From assembly GCA_964371695.1 (NCBI GenBank), contig CAYJOG010000206.1, positions 1-5,734 of the forward strand: a DNA stretch of 5,734 nucleotides, written 5' to 3'. Positions 1 to 5,734 of this stretch are shown here, piece by piece. Both the position numbers and the translations under genes were made by a program. The notes beneath the pieces were generated by a model. The model had not been told where the DNA came from and did no database searches. It saw only the letters and a program-made list of their open reading frames with translations. Each line of letters opens with the position of its first letter. Within the stretch, counting starts at the first letter, position 1. The stretch is from CAYJOG01 sp964371695 [NCBI: uncultured bacterium]. Lineage in GTDB: Bacteria > CAYJOG01.

Positions 1-1
1 G

Positions 2-13
2 CCCCCCCCCCCC
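2..13. repeat. 12-base homopolymer (C on plus, G on minus)
   Basis: Twelve consecutive C residues stand at the window edge, separated by CGCCTG from a run of nine A residues (19-27). It lies outside any gene seen here. It may be a real slippage-prone tract or a place where a sequence assembly is unreliable. The window cannot tell these apart. Confidence 0.6.
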
Positions 14-18
14 GCCTG

Positions 19-69
19 AAAAAAAAAGACAAAAAACATTTTTCTCTTTCTGGCAGGCAGGATGCCTGC
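19..69 (-). terminator. Possible operon 3' end: GC hairpin, then A/T hairpin and T9 run
   Basis: Read on the minus strand after the HAD stop, GCAGGC (69-64), a 5-base loop and GCCTGC (58-53) form a perfect 6-bp hairpin. It is not followed at once by a T-run. Next, positions 51-39 (A/G-rich) can pair with 35-23 (T-rich) around a 3-base loop, with one G-G mismatch and one G-U pair, and the sequence runs on to complete a T9 tract at 27-19. Neither part is a textbook intrinsic terminator: the first lacks an adjacent U-tract and the second has a weak, A/U-rich stem. The position after the last gene of the run makes a 3'-end role reasonable. The next gene downstream is not visible. Confidence 0.35.
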
Positions 70-92
70 GCCACCAAAAACAATGGCCATCT

Positions 93-908
93 TCACAACT
101 CAAACGCTTCGCTCAACCAGGCGGCCACACCTTCATCCTGCGGTCCCGGACAAGTGAAACGGGCCGCCTGACGCACCGTGTCATGGCCTGTTTCCACCGC
201 CACCCCCACGCCACAATCCCGCACCATTTCCAGGTCGTTCTCGTTGTCACCAAACGCCAGCACACCGGCCATGTCCACATCAATCAGGCCACACAACGCC
301 TGCAAAGCGGTGAACTTGCTGGCCCCCGTGTGCAGCACCTCCAGATAATCCGGCTCGCTGAACACCATTCGCACCCCTTCGCCGTCGCTGATCTGCCGGT
401 AGTCCCGGCGAAAAACTGCCAGTTCCGCAGGCTCACCCACCAGCAGCAGCTTGGCCGGACCTTGTTCCAGAAAAGGCGTGAGGTCCCCCACCGCTTCTCC
501 CATGAGTTTTTCTTTTTCGCAGGTGTAAACCGCACGGGGCGTGAGGTGTTCGTAAAGCAGCCGGTGGTCGTGGTAACAGTTCACGTGAAGACCCGCCGCC
601 TTGGCCCGGTCCACCACCCCCAGAGCGTCTTGCGGGTGCAGGGGCTGGGCGGCCAGGTCCTGCTGCTGCAACGGGTCAAACACACAGGCCCCGTTCATGA
701 GCACCAGGGGCGCGTTCACTGGCAGGTTTTCATAAAAAGGCCGGAACGATGGCCAGGTGCGGCCCGTGGCCACCGTAAAAGCCAGTCCCCCCGCCGTGAG
801 TTCCCGCAGCACCTGCAAAGTGCGGGGCATCAGTCGGCGCTCCGGCGGCGCCACCAGCGTGTTGTCCAGGTCGCACACCAGCAGTTCTATTTTCCGGTCG
901 AGAATCAT
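93..908 (-). CDS. Cof-type HAD-IIB family phosphatase, substrate unknown
   Basis: This is a probable soluble Mg-dependent phosphohydrolase of the haloacid dehalogenase superfamily, Cof/IIB (C2-cap) subfamily. Its 271 residues match the family's usual 260-290. The four HAD motifs are intact: motif I DLDNTL (13-18) with nucleophile D13 and acid/base D15, motif II VATGR (46-50) with T48, motif III lysine K198 in GASKFTAL, and motif IV GDNENDLEM (220-228) with acidic D221 and D225. Residues about 80-190 form the cap inserted between motifs II and III, which is what marks subclass IIB and sets substrate choice. No signal peptide or membrane segment is seen. The ATG overlaps the folK stop as ATGA, and the nearest purine-rich match (GAGGA, 925-921) is 12 bases upstream, so coupled translation is likely. 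Relatives act on sugar phosphates, pyridoxal phosphate, flavin intermediates or phosphoglycolate. The sequence does not settle which, and the folK neighbour is only a hint. Confidence 0.9.
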   Translation of the reverse strand: MILDRKIELLVCDLDNTLVAPPERRLMPRTLQVLRELTAGGLAFTVATGRTWPSFRPFYENLPVNAPLVLMNGACVFDPLQQQDLAAQPLHPQDALGVVDRAKAAGLHVNCYHDHRLLYEHLTPRAVYTCEKEKLMGEAVGDLTPFLEQGPAKLLLVGEPAELAVFRRDYRQISDGEGVRMVFSEPDYLEVLHTGASKFTALQALCGLIDVDMAGVLAFGDNENDLEMVRDCGVGVAVETGHDTVRQAARFTCPGPQDEGVAAWLSEAFEL

Positions 909-1453
909 CGCCCGCCCCAGTCCTCTGGCTTCGCCACCACCGGCAGGCCGTGCTGCACTTTTTCTGGCGGAGGCGAAACACCCGTCAGCTCTTCAAACAA
1001 CACCAACGACAAAGCGGGTATCAGCACAAAATCCCGTTCTGCCAAACCGGGGTGCGGCAACCTCAGCATTTCCGTCTGCACACCGCCGCCACTCCACCAC
1101 AACAGGTCCAGGTCCAGTGGCCTTGGCCCCCAATGAACGGAACGGTCGCGCTCAAAACAATCTTCTTCACGGCGGCACAGGTCCAGCAGCGCCTGGGGCC
1201 CATGGGGCCACGAGACCCAGGCGCAGGCGTTCAAAAAATCCGGCTGCGCCACCGGCCCCATGGGGGGCGACAACACCACCACGCTGCGGGCCAGCACCCT
1301 GGCGTTTTGGTTTTCCAGATTCTCAAGCGCCACCCGCAGGTTGGCCAGGCAGTCGCCCAGATTGGCCCCCAGGCCCAGCAGATAGAGACTTTTTTCCGCC
1401 GCCGCGCCGCGCAGTGCTTCCTCCTGTTGGGTGGTGATGGCCTGTTGCAGCAT
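905..1453 (-). CDS. folK: 2-amino-4-hydroxy-6-hydroxymethyldihydropteridine pyrophosphokinase (HPPK)
   Basis: HPPK transfers pyrophosphate from ATP to 6-hydroxymethyl-7,8-dihydropterin, the step before dihydropteroate synthase in folate synthesis. Taking the ATG at 1453 gives 182 residues. The family motifs are in order: GLGANLGD (27-34), QPDFLNAC (70-77), ERDR (101-104), WGPRPLDLDLL (108-118) with Mg-binding D114 and D116, and LPHPGLAERDFVL (132-144) with H134 and R140. This ATG is 5 bases after the kdsB stop with GGTGA at 1463-1459 in front, so I prefer it to the upstream in-frame ATG at 1633, which would run about 170 bases into kdsB. The choice leaves an N-terminal extension of about 18 residues over E. 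coli HPPK. An internal AGGAGG at 1425-1420 leaves open a shorter form. The arginine usual before WGPR is H107 here. The protein is single-domain, with no FolB or FolP fusion. Confidence 0.95.
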   Translation of the reverse strand: MLQQAITTQQEEALRGAAAEKSLYLLGLGANLGDCLANLRVALENLENQNARVLARSVVVLSPPMGPVAQPDFLNACAWVSWPHGPQALLDLCRREEDCFERDRSVHWGPRPLDLDLLWWSGGGVQTEMLRLPHPGLAERDFVLIPALSLVLFEELTGVSPPPEKVQHGLPVVAKPEDWGGR

Positions 1454-1463
1454 GGCGCTCACC
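1454..1463 (-). promoter_or_regulatory. Ribosome binding site of folK, overlapping the kdsB stop codon
   Basis: GGTGA at 1463-1459 includes the kdsB TGA stop and lies 5 bases before the ATG at 1453. This supports the chosen folK start and terminating-ribosome coupling from kdsB. Confidence 0.5.
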
Positions 1464-2199
1464 GCCCTGACTTCAACAGTTGATTGACGTGTTCCAGGTC
1501 TTCGGGTGTGTCCACGCCGACGGGGCGGTAGGCAGTCTGAATCACCCGCAGGTCTTTGCCCAGACGCATGAGCCGAAGTTGCTCCAACCCCTCCACCACT
1601 TCCAGGGCATCGGGCTTTTGACGGGCGAACCACAGCAGCAGATCCCGCTCGTAGGCATAAATGCCGATGTGCTGCATGGCCAGCGCCGTGGCCCCCGGTT
1701 TGCGCGGATAGGGAATGGGGCGACGGCTGAAATAAAGCGCCCGGCCATCACGCCGCAGCAGCACCTTCACCACGTTGGGGTTCAGCCAGTGTTCTTCGTC
1801 TGACAGCGGGCAGGCGGCGGTGGCCACCTCGGCGGGGTGCGCCTGCACCAGTCTGGCCACCTGATTGATCAGCCGGGGCTCCATGAGCGGCTCGTCGCCC
1901 TGGATGTTCACCAGAAAAGCCGCCTGGGGCATTTTGCGCGCCACCTCGGCCAGACGATCGGTGCCGCTGGGGTGCTTTGGGGAAGTCATCACCACGTCCA
2001 GGCGGTGTTTTTGACACACCTCCGCCACTTCGGCGTGGTCCGTAGCCACCACCACACCACCCAGCGCTTTGGCCCTGAGCGCCCGCCGAGCCACGGCCAC
2101 CACCATGGGTACGCCCCCCACTTTGGCCAGCACCTTGCCCGGAAATCGCTCACTGCCAAACCGCGCGGGCACTACGCCCAAAACGTTGGAACTTTTCAT
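1459..2199 (-). CDS. kdsB: 3-deoxy-manno-octulosonate cytidylyltransferase (CMP-Kdo synthetase)
   Basis: KdsB activates Kdo with CTP to give CMP-Kdo and pyrophosphate. CMP-Kdo is the donor used by the Kdo transferase that builds the lipopolysaccharide inner core on lipid A. The 246-residue length is typical of the family (about 245-255). Visible motifs are the nucleotide-binding start VVPARFGSERFPGK (9-22), VATDH (51-55), SGTDR (78-82), NIQGDEP (98-104) with D102 as a probable metal ligand, ALYFSRRPIPY (154-164), HIGIYAY (177-183), the ELEQLR-type segment LEQLRLMR (205-212) and GVDTPEDLE (228-236) with D230 as the likely second metal ligand. The start ATG lies 4 bases after the lon stop and is preceded by AGGGTG at 2212-2207, which lies at the end of lon. 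CMP-sialic acid and CMP-legionaminic acid synthetases are relatives, but the full motif set fits KdsB best. Confidence 0.95.
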   Translation of the reverse strand: MKSSNVLGVVPARFGSERFPGKVLAKVGGVPMVVAVARRALRAKALGGVVVATDHAEVAEVCQKHRLDVVMTSPKHPSGTDRLAEVARKMPQAAFLVNIQGDEPLMEPRLINQVARLVQAHPAEVATAACPLSDEEHWLNPNVVKVLLRRDGRALYFSRRPIPYPRKPGATALAMQHIGIYAYERDLLLWFARQKPDALEVVEGLEQLRLMRLGKDLRVIQTAYRPVGVDTPEDLEHVNQLLKSGR

Positions 2200-2212
2200 G
2201 GGTTTACACCCT
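2200..2212 (-). promoter_or_regulatory. Ribosome binding site of kdsB, inside the end of lon
   Basis: AGGGTG at 2212-2207 covers the last codons of lon. It is followed by the lon stop and a 4-base gap before the kdsB ATG. The spacing from AGGG to ATG is 9 bases, which is suitable. It supports the ATG at 2199 as the start. Confidence 0.55.
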
Positions 2213-4665
2213 GCGGATCCCCAGACCGGGCCTGCGTTTGGGTGTGCCGGGGGGAGGGGGTTTCAGGGTGGGCCTCGGCAAGGATTTCGTCACCGCTTTT
2301 TTGGGTTCACCCGCCGGATTTTCTGGCGGCACGGCCAGCGCCAGTCGCAGCACGTCGCCGGTGGTCTTGACGTAATGAATCTTCACGTGCTCCCGCACCG
2401 TGGGCGGCAGCTCGGCGTGCTGTTTCTTGTTTTCGTAGGGCAGGATGATGTGCGCAATGCCCAGGCGCGCCGCCGCCAGGGTTTTTTCCTTCAGGCCGCC
2501 CACCCCCAGCACGTCGCCCCGCAGGGTGATTTCTCCGGTCATGGCCACGTCGTTGCGCACAGGCCGCTTGAGCACGGCGCTCACCATGCTGGTGAACAGG
2601 CACACCCCCGCCGAGGGGCCGTCTTTGGGCGTGGCCCCTTCGGGCACATGCACATGCAGGTCGTGTTTCTCAAAAAAGTCTGCCGCGACACCCAGCATGG
2701 GGGCGTTAAACCGCAGGATGCTCAGGGCCGCATGGGCGCTTTCTTTCATTACGTCGCCCAGGCTGCCGGTGAGTTGCAGCTTGCCCTTGCCGGGCATCAC
2801 GGTGGTCTCCACAAACAGCACGTCGCCCCCCACCGAGGTATAAGCCAGCCCCGTGGCCACGCCCACCTTGGGCTCGTTCATGGCCAAACCGTGATCAAAC
2901 CGCACCACACCCAGATATTTGCCCAGGTCTTTTTCGGTGACTTCCACCGGGCCGGTTTTGCCCTGTGTCACCACGCGCCGGGCGATTTTGCGCAGCAGCT
3001 TGCCCAACATGCGCTCCAGCTCGCGCACCCCCGCCTCGCGGGTGTAGCGGCGGATGATGTGCAGCAGCATGGCGTCGTCCAGCTTCACCTTCACCTTGGT
3101 CAGGCCCAGTTTTTCTTTTTGTTTGGGCAACAGGTGCCGCCGGGCGATGACCAGTTTTTCTTCATCGGTATAACCGGGCAGGCGGATGATTTCCATGCGG
3201 TCCCGCAGAGGGCCGGGAATCGTATCGAGCATGTTGGCGGTGGTGATAAACAACACGTCCGACAGGTCAAAAGGCACTTCCAGATAGTGATCGCTGAACT
3301 CCCGGTTCTGCTCCGGATCCAACACCTCCAGCAAAGCCGCTGAGGGGTCACCACGAAAATCCGTGCTCATTTTGTCCACTTCATCGAGCAGCATCACCGG
3401 GTTGGCCGAAGCGGCTTTTTTGATGGACTGGATGACGCGGCCCGGCAGCGCCCCCACATAGGTGCGGCGGTGGCCACGGACCTCTGCTTCATCCCGCACG
3501 CCCCCCAGCGACACCCGCACATATTGCCTGCCGATGGACCGCGCAATGCTGCGGCCCAGGCTGGTTTTGCCCACGCCCGGCGGCCCCACAAAACACAGAA
3601 TCGCCCCCTGCATGTTGCCGGTGAGTTTGCTCACCGCCAAGTGTTCCAGAATACGTTCCTTCACTTCGTCCAGGCCGTGGTGGTCTTCATCCAGGCATTT
3701 CTTCACCAGTTTCAGGTCCAGCTTGTCTTCGGTCTTCACGCGCCAGGGCAGGTCCAGCAGCCAGTCCAGATAGGTGCGCACCACCGAGGCTTCGGCGGTG
3801 TCCTGGTGCATCTGCTCCAGGCGCTGTATCTGTTTGTTGATCACCTGCCGCACTTCGTCGTTGCAGCCCAGTTTTTCCAGCTTGCTTTTCAGTTCGTTGA
3901 TTTCCGCCGAGCGGGCGTCTTCTTGCCCCAGTTCCTGATGAATGGCGCGCAGTTGCTCCTTGAGGAAATATTCCTTTTGGCTTTTTTCCATCTGCTTGCG
4001 CACACGGCTGAAGATTTTTTTCTCAATGCCCAGAATCTCGATTTCGTTGTGCAGCAGGCGGCTGACAGTCTCCAGGCGCGCGCGGGGGTCACGGGTGGCG
4101 AGAATGGCCTGCTTCTGTTCCACCTTCAGCAGCATGTGGCTGGCCACCAGGTCGCCCAGGCGGCAGATGTCGTCCACCTGATGGGCGCTGCTGATGATTT
4201 CCACCGACAGCGACTGGTTGAGCTTGACGTATTGCTCGAAATGCGAAAGCACCGTGCGGCGCAGGGCTTCCAGTTCCTTGGACGAACCCACCTTGTCAAT
4301 CCACACTTCCACGGTGGCCTGATAGAGATGGTCGTGAGACTGGATGGTCTTGATCTCTGCGCGGTCCTTGCCCTCCACCAACACCTTTACGGTGCCGTCG
4401 GGCAGTTTGAGCAGTTGCAGGATTTCCGCCATGGTGCCCACGGGGTAGAGATCCGAGGGGCCGGGGTCTTCCAGCCGAGCGTCCAGTTGGGTGGCCAGCA
4501 GAATATGCCGGTCGCCGGTCATGGCGGATTCCAGCGCATTCAGGCTACGCTCGCGCCCCACAAACAGGGGCAGGATCATGCCAGGGAACACCACCACGTC
4601 GCGCAGCGGCAACACGGGCAGGCCACGCACTTCTCCCCGTGGCGCGGGCGTGCGGCGCACTGCCA

Positions 4666-4666
<1 letters not shown>
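2204..4666 (-). CDS. lon: ATP-dependent serine protease Lon (LonA type)
   Basis: Lon is a homo-oligomeric cytosolic AAA+ protease that degrades misfolded and short-lived regulatory proteins. The 820 residues show the complete bacterial LonA layout. The N-terminal substrate-binding domain starts at [14 protein letters not shown] (about 16-29) and runs to about 205, followed by a charged helical, coiled-coil-like linker (about 205-290). The AAA+ module has Walker [10 protein letters not shown] (361-369, K367), Walker [10 protein letters not shown] (424-432), sensor-1 N478, arginine finger R490 and sensor-2 R548 in REAGVREL. The protease domain has KDGPSAG with catalytic S685 and GGLKEK with catalytic K728, the same 43-residue spacing as in E. 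coli Lon. The length is slightly above the usual 780-810 because of a Pro/Lys/Arg-rich tail (about 780-820). The ATG overlaps the clpX stop by one base. Only a weak GAG (4678-4676) precedes it, so coupled translation is likely. No inactivating change is seen. Confidence 0.98.

Positions 4667-5734
<1,068 letters not shown>

Noticed and set aside
93-908. HAD gene as KdsC (Kdo-8-phosphate phosphatase)
   Set aside because: KdsC proteins are about 170-190 residues and lack a cap. This protein has 271 residues with a large C2 cap and Cof-type motifs, so the kdsB neighbourhood alone does not justify the name.
183-1136. Plus-strand open frame of 317 codons opposite the HAD gene and folK
   Set aside because: It is antisense to two genes with intact motifs. 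The translation is low in recognisable structure and dominated by His, Arg and Gln.
905-1633. Longer folK form starting at the ATG at 1633
   Set aside because: It would overlap kdsB by about 170 bases. The added 60 residues are Gly/Arg/Pro-rich shadow of the kdsB C-terminus with no HPPK homology, and the ATG at 1453 has better context.
2069-3343. Plus-strand open frame of 424 codons opposite lon and the start of kdsB
   Set aside because: It is antisense to conserved Lon protease-domain sequence, with a His/Gln/Gly-rich composition typical of a shadow frame and no family motif.
4015-4021. A7 run on the minus strand in lon as a programmed frameshift site
   Set aside because: The run is in phase as AAA AAA A, not the X XXY YYZ phase needed for -1 slippage. 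The normal frame continues with conserved Lon sequence, and no alternative product makes sense.

Overview
The window is a compact, GC-rich bacterial chromosomal segment. One five-gene run lies entirely on the minus strand, so it reads from high to low coordinates: clpX (5' end cut by the window edge), lon, kdsB, folK and a Cof-type HAD phosphatase gene. Only about the first 92 bases fall outside a gene. No tRNA, rRNA, CRISPR array, insertion sequence or phage gene is visible.

Organism: kdsB (CMP-Kdo synthetase) implies a Gram-negative-type outer membrane carrying Kdo-containing lipopolysaccharide. folK implies de novo folate synthesis. High GC, a bacterial LonA and a bacterial ClpX fit many Gram-negative phyla. 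The mix of proteolysis, Kdo and folate genes does not look like the usual enterobacterial clpP-clpX-lon-hupB order. My impression is a lineage outside Proteobacteria, possibly in the Planctomycetes-Verrucomicrobia group, but that is a weak inference from general protein character and is not shown by any marker here.

Layout (minus strand): the clpX stop and lon start share one base (TAATG). lon and kdsB are 4 bases apart, and kdsB and folK are 5 bases apart. folK and the HAD gene overlap by 4 bases (ATGA). This spacing strongly suggests one transcript with translational coupling, and its promoter would lie upstream of clpX, outside the window. After the HAD stop come a short GC-rich hairpin, an A/T-rich imperfect hairpin with a T9 run, and a 12-base homopolymer at the window edge. 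These may form the operon's 3' end.

Function: ClpX (unfoldase of ClpXP) and Lon are two ATP-dependent cytosolic proteolysis machines. KdsB activates Kdo for lipid A/inner-core assembly. FolK pyrophosphorylates 6-hydroxymethyl-7,8-dihydropterin in folate synthesis. The HAD protein is a probable sugar- or nucleotide-phosphate phosphatase of unknown substrate. Every gene belongs to a well-known family with its catalytic motifs intact. I found no convincing new system. The points worth a second look are the coupling of proteases to Kdo/folate genes, the HAD substrate, an internal Shine-Dalgarno match in folK, and the odd 3' end.
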